Origin: Owenia fusiformis
Lineage: Eukaryota > Annelida > Polychaeta > Sabellida > Oweniidae
Assembly: GCA_903813345.2 (NCBI GenBank)
Contig: CAIIXF020000001.1
Location: forward strand, 27,021,915 to 27,085,914
DNA: 64,000 nucleotides
Direction: 5' to 3'
Part shown: positions 1-11,335 of the stretch, piece by piece
How the letters are laid out: every line of letters starts with the position of its first letter
How positions within the stretch are numbered: the stretch's first letter is position 1
The notes under the pieces: model-generated
Databases searched by the model: none
What the model was told of the DNA's origin: nothing
Seen by the model: the letters and a program-made list of their open reading frames with translations, nothing else
Program-made: the position numbers and the translations under genes

Positions 1-15
1 TTTCTGGCTAAAATA

Positions 16-416
16 GGCGCGCAGTTTGAGGTTTATTTCTTTTTAATCTCCTGATTATCTTTTTTATTTTGAAATATTTTGAATTATACATGATAAATGC
101 GTAAGGAATTAAATATAAAACGAGTCTAAAGTGTTTGTCATTTATGTTTAAAGTGCTAGATCGATTTACGTATAAATTCCCGTTAAATCAGTGACGAAAA
201 TGCCATTAATCTGCTTATGTTTTAAAACTTAGATTCATTTGCACATAGTTTTTGCTAGTATTTGCAAGATTTGTGCATTCGCCACAGAATGAACGCATTG
301 AACAAGAAAACAATGCAGGATAAATGTCTTTAAATTACGTTTCAAAATACAGACTCCAACTTAAATGAAGCAATGTTGTTAGGCACGCAGTTTGTGATCG
401 AAACAAACTGCGCGCC
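16..416. mobile_element. MITE with 13-bp TIRs and TA target duplication
   Basis: TIR GGCGCGCAGTTTG at 16-28 and its complement at 404-416, with TA on both sides (14-15, 417-418). A subterminal copy at 381-394 makes a hairpin with the right end. It is non-coding and lies in an intron or flank of the cystinosin-like gene. Confidence 0.7.
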
Positions 417-478
417 TAAGTAGGCGCTCAGCTTGACATGGGCACCGTAATTATGCAATAAGTTACAGAAACTGCTAC

Positions 479-691
479 CTTTCAATTTCCTCACTAGATG
501 AGTTGAGTCCAAGTATGACATGGCCAGCATTGCAACCCTGTATGGTCACTTGGATGTGTGTGATTTTGGGGACAACTGTGATATTATCTAAAGGTTTTAT
601 AATCTTGTCATCATCTCTATAAGATGCTGAGTCTGCAGTATCTCCTATTTGGTAAGTGAAGTAAAGTGTGGCTGTCTTATTCAATGGTTCA
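479..691 (-). CDS. Exon 3 of cystinosin-like gene
   Basis: The acceptor is TTTATTTCCAG|TGAACC. The donor GAAAG|GTAGCA is weaker than consensus. The exon is 213 nt, and the split Ser codon (AG+T) matches exon 2. It encodes the segment from EPLNKTATLYF to LNSSSEEIE. Confidence 0.6.
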
Positions 692-3570
692 CTGGAAATA
701 AAATTAACTGTACATGTACAGGGTGGTCCAAAAAAATGGGACACTCGTATTTCAAAAATAAATATTGATTTTCTTGATGAAAATGTGTCATATTATATAC
801 CAGTAGATAGGAAATTTACTTATCTTTAATTTAGTATATCATAAGTTCAAAATTATTATAATGTCTGTCAACCAGCATCCATAATATAAATGAAGTCATT
901 TTCATTTCAAAACGGGTTTTCCAAAGCTTGCAAAAACCAAATTTTATTGTCAACTTTATTTTCATAAACAGTATATATGTCCACCATTTTGATCAATTAT
1001 AGCCCTCAATTTTGGCCTAAACTGGTCAATAGCATCATTGTGGTCCACTACAAATATAACGATTTTTACTACAAAAGTGAGAAAGAAGTATCATGTATAA
1101 ATAAAAATATGTAATGTTTCGTTATCGCTATAGGTTAAAATCAGTTATATTTTTGGAAAGTTGTGGCATATATCATAAGAGGAGAAAATCTCACAACTTT
1201 AGGACATACATTGAGATAAACCCAGAACACAAACATATGTAAACAAGCCATCTAATTATAGTTACCTAAAATATATATTTATTGTGCTGTTGGTGTTGAT
1301 AGCAAGTTTTGTTTCGCCATTTCCAAATCGCACCTGTGATGCCGCAGCTGTGAAAATAAGAAATAATTAAAGTGCAGGAAGAACACTGTATATGTCCAAT
1401 GCCACCAATTGTGATAACTTTATTTTAGCTCTACCCCCCCTCCCTTCATTCCCTAAAACAGAATGTTGATTTCCTTTTTGTTTGATTTTACTATCCTTTT
1501 TACTTTTTCTGTAAGAAGTGTTGCAGAAATATGAAACCCCTAAAAGTCATATACCCTAAAGTTATAGACATCAAAAATACTTCAAAATATAATAGTATGA
1601 AAAAGAAGGTACATTCGTGCAATTTATCCAATTCCATGACTTAGAGTCTTGCGCTCCAATGATTGTTTAGGCAGTGTTTCTACAACACTGGAGAAAGTAC
1701 TACGCATTGCGCACTTGAGGAAGGGAAAATCCAAGACACAATGTTCATTCTAAATTAAAAGGGATTCCTTTTTGAGAAGAAAGGGGTCAGGGTCGAGATC
1801 TCGTAAAGTATCGCAAAGAGCAATCTCCAATCGTAGTAGGTTAATCGGCAGAATGGGGAAACTTTCATTTTTTAATCACAAAATTCCTCTGTCTAGACTA
1901 TAGTTATATTAAGGGGGTTCCCCTTCCGACATATTGAATACTCAGGAATGAATCGAGGTAGGTCATTTAGTGTGCAATGCATAGTACTTTCTCCAACATT
2001 GCAGGAATACTGCCTGAACAATTGTTGGATCGTAAGACCACAATGTAAGTGGGGTCGTAGCATATGATCAAGTGCAATCCTTGTGCAAAACTGAAAGATA
2101 GTAGGCAATTTGGGGAAGGAGTTCATATTTGAAAAATAACATGTGACCTTAACTCTATTAAGGATTGCATCAAAATTATGAACATACACATAGATCGCGG
2201 CAAGGTTCTTTTGTAGTACGATCAGAAGCTCTAAGAATAATTTGGAAAAAATGTCACTAAGAAAATTTGAAATTTTAAAATGACCATTGTGCAGCCATTT
2301 CAGAAAATATGAGACAAATCATACCTCAATCGAAGCGTCTTGTTATTCCTTACTTTCTGATCACAAATAAACGGTATTCAAGCAATCCTGGATTGATAAG
2401 AGGCCAAAATAGTATTATCTTATCCTCAGGCTCTCATCTGTCCAAATCTGAATGGTGCTCCTGTGATTCCAGAAATGTGACGTCGGCATACAATGATATT
2501 TGGACACACAAGAGCCCAGATCAAGTGAAAAATATTTGCCGTATTAAAAGTCAAACTACTGCCTCCATAGGTTATATACTCAAACCAAACAAGTAGAAAT
2601 AGAAAGATGAAGATCTCAGCTATAAAATCAGTGCAAAATCTGTCACGGGGAAGTAGGTACCATTTTGTATAAGGAACATTTTGAAAAGTGGTCACTTTTT
2701 TTGAAATTTTTCAATTTAGTGACGCATGTGGAAGCCCAACTGTTCTGGGCTACCCAAGTGTTCTGACTCTTGCCCAACTGTTCTGACAACCCAAGTGTTC
2801 CGAGATCGCTTATTTTATCATCTCTTATAATTCACAAGAGAGGGTTCAAGAGTCCTAAAATGTTGGCTTGTTGAAAGTTTTGACCCAATTTTTAAAAATA
2901 TGAACCCATTTCTTTAAATCGAGGCCCATTTTTTCAAAAGTCCCATTTTCCAAAAATGAGGTATATTCCTGAAATTGAGACCCACCCTAAATATATTGAT
3001 ATATTCTGTCTAAATATTCTATTGCTCAGGAGTGTCCCATGGTGCAAAAGTTGAACAACTGGGGATTTTACATTTCCCAATGGGTACCCTGCTAGTTTAT
3101 CTGAATAAAAAGAAAGCCTTTTGTGCACGAGGCAGCCACATTAGAAGTGGTTTCATTAGCTTAATTTCAACAGTCACCTCTGTAGAAACCTTAAATTGAT
3201 ATTAGAATTTGAAAATCACTGTATCGAGTGTATTTGATAAAATAAATAAACCCAGAATACTTGGGTCAAGTCAGAATACTTCGGCAAGAGTCGGAATACT
3301 TGGGTAGCCCAGAACAGTTGGAGCATCACAGCATATCTTCTGAATTATTCTTTGAGCCTATGAGATCATATTACAAAACGATCAGGCCAACATCTGTGAA
3401 CATACAGGACAATCTTATACATAAAATATAATTGCTGGTTTTTTATTCCCGTGACATGCATGTGATTCACAGATTGTATTTTTTTATAAAATTTCTAAAA
3501 CCTTACCTGTAAATTTCACAGGCCAACTTAGATAAGTTACGAATAAAAAACATGTGAAACTACGCATCAT
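479..3570 (-). CDS. Cystinosin-like lumenal-domain protein, 5' part (3 coding exons, partial gene)
   Basis: Three minus-strand exons (3570-3507, 1347-1266, 691-479) join in phase (1, 2, 2) and give about 119 residues before the gene leaves the window. Exon 1 starts with a double ATG and encodes a hydrophobic signal peptide (MMRSFTCFLFVTYL, then SWPVKFT). Exons 2-3 encode a predicted all-beta lumenal or extracellular domain with N-glycosylation sequons NST, NKT, NIT and NSS and the segment VVPKIT..VTIQGCNAGHVILGLNSS. From memory this layout resembles the glycosylated lumenal domain in front of the first membrane helix of cystinosin, the lysosomal H+/cystine symporter. A similar domain precedes some SLC10-type transporters, so the family is an inference; the diagnostic transmembrane part is not in the window. 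The introns hold a mariner remnant and a MITE. Gene structure is fairly sure, identity is not. Confidence 0.62.
718..1055 (-). pseudogene. Mariner-type transposase, 3' end remnant
   Basis: The terminal inverted repeat CAGGGTGGTCCAAAAAAATG starts at 718. On the minus strand, 1045-962 encodes DHNDAIDQFRPKLRAIIDQN and then GGHIYCL-stop, the typical C-terminus of mariner-like transposases (F.RL...I...GGHI). The other end is missing. It is inserted in the intron between exons 2 and 3 of the cystinosin-like gene. Confidence 0.6.
1266..1347 (-). CDS. Exon 2 of cystinosin-like gene
   Basis: The acceptor is TTATTTTCACAG|CTGCGG and the donor TTTTAG|GTAACT. The exon is 82 nt, with entry phase 1 and exit phase 2. 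It encodes AASQVRFGNGETKLAINTN followed by STINIYF. Confidence 0.6.
1640..2045. repeat. Imperfect foldback repeat
   Basis: About 1640-1745 and 1950-2045 are imperfect inverted copies (shared core GGAGAAAGTACTA and TTGTT.AGGCAGT). Probably a degraded MITE in intron 1 of the cystinosin-like gene. Confidence 0.5.
2736..3321. mobile_element. MITE with about 64-bp TIRs made of short repeats
   Basis: CCAACTGTTCTGGGCTACCC at 2736 has its complement ending at 3321. The arms continue about 64 bp and are built from alternating CCCAACTGTTCTG and CCCAAGTGTTCTG units. No clear target duplication. Confidence 0.65.
3507..3570 (-). CDS. Exon 1 of cystinosin-like gene (signal peptide)
   Basis: The start is taken at the ATGATG pair (3570/3567), giving 21 codons plus one base. 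The donor is ACAG|GTAAGG. The frame is open upstream to 3711, but the residues there are polar and not signal-like, so the ATG pair is preferred. Confidence 0.55.
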
Positions 3571-3689
3571 ATTCCTATGTATAATACTATATCGATTTAA
3601 GATCATTATGGATCCAAAATCAGCGATAAAATGTTGTTTTACTGGATATTTTTTCGATTGTCTTACTTTTTGTCTACCATTTTGTCCGG

Positions 3690-3697
3690 TCACATGA
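3690..3697 (-). promoter_or_regulatory. M-box / CLEAR-like E-box
   Basis: TCACATGA reads as the MiT/TFE M-box TCATGTGA on the other strand. It lies 120 bp upstream of the minus-strand start codon. MiT/TFE factors control lysosomal genes, which would suit a cystinosin-like product. One short site is weak evidence. Confidence 0.2.
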
Positions 3698-3904
3698 TTT
3701 ATAAAGACCATGCCTTATTTTGTTTCCGTCCAAAACTTGAAAACATAAGATAAGACCCGAATCTTGATAATATTTCTGATTCTGTTTTATAATCAATTTT
3801 AAGAAAATTCATATTTTTGGGTTAAAACCCCAAGAACTAAAGGAAACATCGAAATGTAATAATGTAGGTCAAAATATGGATTTCAAATAAGCCATTCTCC
3901 CAGA

Positions 3905-4018
3905 GACCGGCTGATTGGTTGAAGGTTATCTCGCGGTTAGTGTCAGGCCAGGTAATACAGATTCAGTGTCAAAGCAAATACATCAAAGGCACATTTATTT
4001 AGGAGTTGATATCAAAAG
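3905..4018 (+). promoter_or_regulatory. Probable shared promoter and non-coding first exon of the ELOVL gene
   Basis: An inverted CCAAT box (ATTGG, 3914-3918) is followed by a GC-richer stretch and then a strong donor, CAAAAG|GTAAGT, with the exon ending at 4018. This fits a 5' UTR exon spliced to the acceptor at 14800, which lies only 5 bases before the ELOVL ATG. The minus-strand gene starts 340 bp away, so the region would be a bidirectional promoter. The transcription start was not observed; this is inferred. Confidence 0.35.
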
Positions 4019-7000
4019 GTAAGTTCTTATAAATTATTGCATGCTTCTTCCACGTGAATGCCTGAAACACTCGTTTCTAAAAACTATCGAATGATTCATT
4101 GATTCAATGATTGTTGCCACAGGAAAGGGAAATATGTCAAAATGACATTTCTTATCTGACAAGACTGTTTTCTCCCTGTCTAGCACTCATTCACTACTAT
4201 GTATTAGAAAATCTCATATTTAAAGTTTGTATGCTGAACTTTTTGTTTCATATATATCTTTGAATGAATATGCAGTAATGACTAAACCCCCGGGACTAAA
4301 CCATCATTGAGAAAGACATGGAATTCACATTCATGTTTGGAATAAGCATGGGCTTTCAATTCAAAAGATAGATTACAGAATGCCACTCCCATTAATTTTT
4401 GTACATATCTTATGTACTTTTCTAAATGAGGATATAGGTCCATGGTCTTGGAGTCCGAAATTTGGTATTCTTTGAGTGGGAAATACAAATTACTAGTACG
4501 AAATCACCCACCCCCCTAGTCTATATCCAATAGACTGAATTTCCTGAGAATTTTCATTCCAAATATCAAATCACCCCTGGCTATGGGCTTGTCACTGTAA
4601 ATAGAACACATTTAGATCCTATGACCAATGGACTTATGTTAATCGCAAGGGAAACAAAATTTTGAGGTATCATAAGTGTTCCACTTATACAGGATTTACT
4701 GTAGTATTTAATTTTTATTATAAGAAAAAATAGGAGAGTGGATTTTAAAAAGACAAGACATTAATGAATCATACTTTTATACTTCTATGCAGTATGAGAC
4801 ATAATATTCAAAGTTTTACTGGATAAAATGTGTAAAAAGTATCTGAAAAAATTTGGTGAGGTGCTTGCCTTGCCTGCCTCACAGCTTAGATGGGCTGACC
4901 CATTTATGAACCATTGGAGTCACGGCATACAAAAGGCTACCCTTGGAAGAGAATCAATGACACATTTCTAGTAGTAGTCCCCTAATATGTAAATCCATTA
5001 TGATTACACATATCTTGTATCTCAAGGATATACTTTTCTTCATGTTTTATGTGTAAACATTCATGACATATAGACTACTTACTGGGAAGGATTGAATATA
5101 GCTTTTGTTTTGAGGGATAATATTGACTGAAGGGAAACTAGGATATTGACAGAGAGAGAGCTTAGCAACGAGTGTCAATAAGGTATTACCCCTTTGGTCA
5201 TTATTCGCTCCTGACCAGAAATAACATGTTTATTTCATGAAGTATCGAGTAGTTTAAATGCTATATTGGCACTTTAAATGACACATGGTTCACCTTTAAA
5301 AATAGTTTTTATCCAATAGACAAAATCTTCCTAGGATTCAGTTTGAATATTTTCAGTCAATTTTCAAAATATTTCAGAACAATTGAATAGGGTTGTACTC
5401 CTGGGGTTGAACTGAGTTGTATAGTCTACCTTTTAAACGATGCTAGTTAATACGATCAAATATGATCTTTTTTCTTAGAAAATATGATTTTTCCTTGTCA
5501 GTTCAGAGTTCACATGTTCAGTTCATTTTTTCCTTTGTTTTTTCTTTGGAACATTTTAGAATTAATTAATGGATCACCCCTTATACCTGATACAGATCAA
5601 ACAATTTATGTATCATTGGTATTCCATTTATCATTTTTGTTATCTACTGTTTAAGTGAGATTAGCTGCTAACCTTGGAAGTTGCAGTTAACCAGGAATGA
5701 TTATTCTAAAATTGATTTTTTATCATAAATGGTGTAGGAGAATGATTTGTTATAACTTTTAGCAGTTTAAGGTTATAAGCATTATTATTGATAGTGGCAG
5801 TATTATTCCAAGATTTGATAGTTTGTGGCTAATTAATGATCCTAAGATACTGGAAATCAATGCATTCCCAAGCTAGCAATCTAATGCGTTTTCATGGTAT
5901 CAAGAGATATAGGGTATTTTGATTGTGAAGTTTGTCCCAATAGCTGTACTATTATTTGATCAGATAGAACTTAAATTATTTTGTTTTGTATTGGTACAGT
6001 TCTTTTCTTCGAGTAAGGAATTTTATTCACAATTGTGTTTTGAGATGTATTCAAAATATTTTGTGTAAAAGAGCAAGTGAAGTAAGTTTGAACTTGGATT
6101 TTTCAGGTCTAGCAATTGTGGGATAAATTTGGGATAATGTCAGTACCTTCTTACTTGGGTGTCATTCATGTTTTTCTAAGGTACACGTGTACACGGTTCA
6201 AGGTACAGAGGTTTTTGATAGAAAATCATACTGGTAGTGAAATTTACACTAGTCATTGAAATATACATACAGAATATATGGTGAATGTCATTACATTCTT
6301 ATCACACCTCTTTCAATTTTTTTTAATTTAAAGAACTCTAAAAGAGGATCTTCGTGAGAATTTTAGAAATCCATATTTTAAAAACATGAGGATCAGGAAG
6401 CTTGCTGCAAGCTGACTCCTTCAGTATCAAAGTGGAGATGATTATTGAACCTCAATACTCCCCTCACATGACTCTCCTTTATAATCCAAAGCAAGGAATT
6501 GATTTACATTTTATAGGCTTGTTTCTTTCATATGATATTTTAATGAAAGTTTGGTTTCTATGTATTTTTCCTCAAACAAACAATTAACTTGTTTATTGAA
6601 ACTATTGAAGTATCAATTAAGATCACAGTTCTAATTTAAGTGAGTGTAGTATATGATATTGAAGATAATGCTGAGTGTTTGTAAATAGATAAAAAGTAAG
6701 GTAAACTTCAACTCAAGTAGTTTGAAGTTCACAATTTGGGATGTGAATGTAAGGTCATTTGCCCATTGCATGCAGGTGGCTAAGATATTTTTCAGATGCT
6801 GAATGAATATTTGCTTGTCCTATGTCAACCATAAATTGATGTTTGAATAGACTAATGCCATTCACAAGTAAAGCAAAGAGCAAAAAACTTGTGTAAAAAT
6901 CTATTGAAACGGATCAATTTCTTTATTTTATATATCACTCTGAACCAGGCCATAGAAAAGGTACATGCAGTTAAAAATGATTTAAAGTACATACCAGGCT

Positions 7001-7217
7001 ATCAAATCTTGATTTAATTGTATAATATTTATGCTGCACATATACAGTTTCAAATATTAAATGAAATTTATTTATCAAAACTGTATGTGAATGTTTCATA
7101 TAGAATGTTTACAAATTATTACAAAATATCTAAATCAAAACATTTTGTCAAAATTATGTTGAATGACGTTTCTACAGATTATTTTCAGAATTTTTTCTGA
7201 AAGTATGGATCAGTACC
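4019..7217 (+). other. Start of ELOVL 5' intron: no recognised feature
   Basis: AT-rich sequence without convincing ORFs, RNA genes or clear repeats. A lone CACGTG E-box lies at 4051-4056. Confidence 0.5.
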
Positions 7218-8092
7218 TTAAAGTCCCCGTCTAAAGTTTGAAAATCTTTTTTTATCATTCATTTACTATTTGTCAGGACTTAAAAAGTAATTTTAGAGAT
7301 TTTTGAACAAAAAAAATTTTTGATAAAAAAGTTGTGAGCATTTCATTTTTCAAATATTCAAATTTCCCGCCATTTTTCAAAAAAAGTTGAAATTTCTAAA
7401 TCATCAAATATTTCTTAATGCATTTCACACGCCTTACCATCGCGTAAGCAGGCGTCACCGTACAGCGTCAAAAAATAGCGGAGTACAGTTTTCTGTACGG
7501 TAACGCAAATTAACTGCTTTGAAGCAAAAACTATGACAAGGGTTTAAAAAAAATTAATTTGATGAAAACTAATACGATTTCATGTGAAATAAAAACAGCA
7601 TTCTCTTAGAAATGGTTTTAACTTTCTGATTATGATAAACGTTTTACGAGCACTGTTTGGATTTTTTCTGAGTGAATCGGCCCACATAATCGACCAGAGT
7701 GAAAAAAGGTTGTTTTTTCACATTTTGTTTGGTTATTAGACTCCAGATGTCAATCTGGAGTCTATTGTTTTTGCCAGTATTCTTATTCTTCTTCTTATTA
7801 TTCTTATTTTTCTTTTTGAGTTTTTTCAGTAACTATAAGGTATCCAGTAAAGACCATTATACAGTTGATTTAGGTTCAGTATCTAGTTGGTGGGAAATTG
7901 GGTCAAATTTTTATCTAGGTCAAAGGTCAAGAACTAGGTCAAATCCAGTACTTTGTCACTTTTTTCAATTTTCTCAGTCGTCCTTCAATATTTTCGATCC
8001 AGGTTTTTTTCATTGTATTCCTCATAAAAAAGTAGGAAAGCTAGGGTCGATTTAGTTTTTTGATATCTCAAACCGATTTTGAGATATGGCGT

Positions 8093-8975
8093 CCAGAAAG
8101 TAGGTCACACCAAAACGTGCTCCAAATTCAATGTATGAGTTATGAATTAGAGGTAGAATTTTGTCAGGAATCCGAATCTACAAACCAAATTTCGATCCGA
8201 CTCCTGGTTCGGAAGTTATGGCGTTTTGAAAACTCAGAAATCGCTAAATTTTGTGCCCATGTTAAGTCAATGGGAAAAAAGATTTTTTTGAAATGAAAAA
8301 TACGAAATATAGACTGAGTTCAGCTTAATTTAATGAAAGCTTTCAAAAGAAGGGGACCTCAAAAGCCATCTAGCTTCAGAATTTGGATACCAAAATTCCT
8401 AGGTCAAAATCTAGGTCAAATTCAAAGGTTTTCCTTATTTTTGCGATTCTGACACTACACTTCAATTATATTCTTCGAAATTGTGTATACATGTAGCCAA
8501 GAGTGTGCTTATAGTGTTAGCCTTTTGCCGTCAGAAAGTATTTTGACCCACTTTTGAGATATGGTGTCCGAAAAGTAGGTCAAAATAAAAAGTTCTCCAA
8601 ATTTAACGTATGAGTTATGAATTAGGAATAGAATTTTGTCAGGAATCCGAATCTGCAAACCAAATTTCGATCCGACTTCCGCTTCGGAAGTTATGGCGTG
8701 TCCGAAAAGTAGGTCAAAATAAAAAGTTTCCAAATTAAACGTATGAGTTATGAATTAGGGGTAGAATTTTGTCAGGAATCTGAATCTGCAGACCAAATTT
8801 AGATTCGACTTCCGGTTCCGAAGTTATGGCGTGTCCAAAAAGTAGGTCAAAATAAAAATTCGCCAAATTTAACGTATGAGTTATGAATTAGGAGTAGAAT
8901 TTTGTCAGGAATCCGAATCTTTAAACCAAATTTAGATCCGACTTCCGGTTCGGAAGTTATGGCGTTTTGAAATTT
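8093..8975 (+). repeat. About 132-bp tandem repeat, 3 adjacent units plus one separated
   Basis: Units near 8575, 8709 and 8840, with a related one at 8093-8230, share AGTAGGTCAAAATAAAAA, GTATGAGTTATGAATTAG and GATCCGACTTCCGGTTCGGA. Confidence 0.75.
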
Positions 8976-9049
8976 CGGAAAATCGATCTGATGGTATCCT
9001 GATAGAAAGTCAAGAGTAGAGAAGAAAATATTGAAAAATTCATCCATCC

Positions 9050-9240
9050 TTCCTATCTGATCATATCCTATCCTATCCTTCCTATCTATCCTTCCTTCGT
9101 ATCCTTTCCTTCATATCCTTCCTATCCTCTACTATCATATCCTTTCTTCCTATTCTGTTCTATCCTATCCTTCTTTCTTATTCTATCCTATCGTTCCAAC
9201 CCATTCTATCCTTTCCTACCTTCCTATTTTATCCATCCAT
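9050..9240 (+). repeat. TATCCTTCC-like low-complexity tract
   Basis: Irregular repetition of TATCCT and CCTTCC, about 190 bp. Confidence 0.75.
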
Positions 9241-11335
9241 CTTATTCTGGATGACTCAGCTTATTCTGGATGACTTGTTTTATTTTAGATGACTGGGCTT
9301 AAAAAAGTCTAGATCTGGAGTCTGAAATTGAACTTCGTTCAATTTCCAAAGTCTAGTTATTTTCCCTACCGTCTGAGAGTATGGATTATTTTTATGAGAA
9401 TATGTATTTGTTACTTACACATTTTAGAACGGGCGAAGAATCAGCAAACAACCATTCATTATGTATATTTAAAAAAGATCAAATTTGTACGGTGACGCAC
9501 CAGCTGTACGGTGACGCTATGCTTTGATGAACTAAATGAGACTGAGATTGTATGAAATGGAAACTCCGGAGTATGATCATTTGTTCATATATAGTGCATG
9601 GGCGCTACAGTTCAACGATATCTTCCACAGCTTAATGGAAGGTTACTGGAAATGTATGATACGGTAAAGATCATGAAACCAAAAACTCTCTTGTTGCTAT
9701 GTTATTGATGTTTTAAAACAAGGGTTGCCACAAGTAAATCTCATCTTGCACGTGTGACTTTTTAGGATGAAAGATGCAATATCTTGCATGGGGTAAAGAT
9801 GGCTGTGTAGGCTATCTTTGTTAGTCATATGAGAAAAGCCTGGTTTAGTTCAAATGATACCAAAGCATTACGTCAACTTTCAAATAGTTAATTCCATGAA
9901 AACTAAAAATATCGAAATTAATACTTCATGTCCGCCATCTTAAATGCGAAGGTGACGGCTGTAACCTTCGCTTGATACTTACCATAATGTACATGATAAT
10001 GTACATGTAGATCTGACGCTTCTTTACCTCTTGTTCGAACAGTAAGCTTAGAGCACTTCATAAAATCTAAGGAAGCGTCACCGTACAGCTGATGTGTCAC
10101 CGTACAGTTCTGATCTTTTTTAAATAAATACACTGAATGATTATTTGCCGAATATTCATCTGTTCTAAAATGTGTAGATAACAAATACATATTCTCATAA
10201 AAATAATCCATACTCTCAGACGACAGTGAAAATAATAACCAAACGAAAAGTGAAAAAACAACATTTTTCTCTCGAGTCGATAATGTGGGCCGATTCACTC
10301 AGAAAAATGTTTTTATTACACCCGAAACCGTATTTATTTTCATCTAATTAATCTTTTTAAAACCCTCATTATAGTTTTTGCTTCAACTCAGTTAATTTTC
10401 GTCACCGTACAGAAAACTGTACTACTATATTTTTTGACGCTGTACGGTGACGCCTGCTTACGCGATGGTTAGGCGTGTTTCAAAAAAGATTATCTTTTTA
10501 ACACCAATGCAAAGATTGAACAAAGGACACACTATTTCAATAATAAAATGCCATATTTAATGGGCCACTTCAATGTTTTAGCATATCAAAAATATTTTGA
10601 AACATTAGTGATGTCACTAAGGTACCCAAAACATTTTGAAAAAAATTGAAATATTTTTTTCGATGTCAATCTTTTCTAAATATGTTAGACTTTCATAAAA
10701 AAAACAATGTTGATTGTCTAACCAGGTTAAAAGGAAGAATAAATTATGTTTTAGATATCATTGTACCATTGGTTTCTATGAGAACTAAAATTTTGAAATG
10801 CATTTTTCTCAGAACCATTTTTATGCACTGATAAGTTCATTTCTCGCTTATTTATGAACCGATTTTCTTAATTTTTTCGGCAAAAAACACTTGAGGATGA
10901 ATGCTATGCATTGGTATGAATTGTGGCTAATTAGAAGATATGAGTGACCTCTAAAAGTTGGTTTTAAATAAATTCACAAATTTTGGAACAAAAAGTTTAT
11001 CAAAAACCACATTTTGAAATTTAAAAAAAAAGTTTCACATATCACACTTTGCTCATATTGGGTAAGACTACAATATAAGCCAAAGTGGTTTAAACTTTAG
11101 ATGGGGCCTTTAAGCAGAGAACAGAATATATCAATAGTATAAGGTTTCTCAACCAGTGCTAGAATTCTTATGCATTTTCCATTTTTGAAAAAAATAAATT
11201 GTACATGTATTTACATTATTTCTTTTTTGGAATTTGGATTAAATATGATTGTATAATCTTAGCTTTGCAATTTCAATTTAAGTAAACTACTATTTTCGCC
11301 ACACATCATATTATTTTCTAATCTATGAATCAATA

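Larger units (their letters stand above)
7736..9356. mobile_element. Harbinger-type MITE with TTA target duplication and internal 132-bp repeats
   Basis: Inserted in the foldback arm: TTA at 7733-7735 and 9357-9359 flank short TIRs (TAGACT..AGTCTA). The uninterrupted opposite arm shows the empty site. Hairpins at both ends contain GACTCCAGAT and ATCTGGAGTC. It holds the repeats at 8093-8975 and a TATCCTTCC low-complexity tract. Confidence 0.65.
7427..10478. mobile_element. Foldback element with long arms and repeated 14-bp motif
   Basis: The left arm 7427-7735 plus 9360-9530 is complementary to the right arm 10060-10478. Its ends read ACACGCCT.ACCATCGCGTA. The left arm is split by another transposon (7736-9356). 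The arms carry eight copies of CTGTACGGTGACGC in both orientations. The minus-strand ORF at 9918-10298 spans the arm and has no recognisable domain. Confidence 0.7.
7218..11114. mobile_element. Outer element with 26-bp TIRs, host to nested elements
   Basis: CTTAAAGTCCCCGTCTAAAG at 7218 pairs with the complement ending at 11114 (CTTAAAGGCCCCATCTAAAG read from the right). The right 380 bp (10730-11110) recurs inverted at 32880-33260, which shows a dispersed family. No transposase was recognised. Confidence 0.55.

Noticed and set aside
9918-10298. 126-aa minus-strand ORF
   Set aside because: It overlaps the foldback arm and the CTGTACGGTGACGC sites; no domain or splice context.
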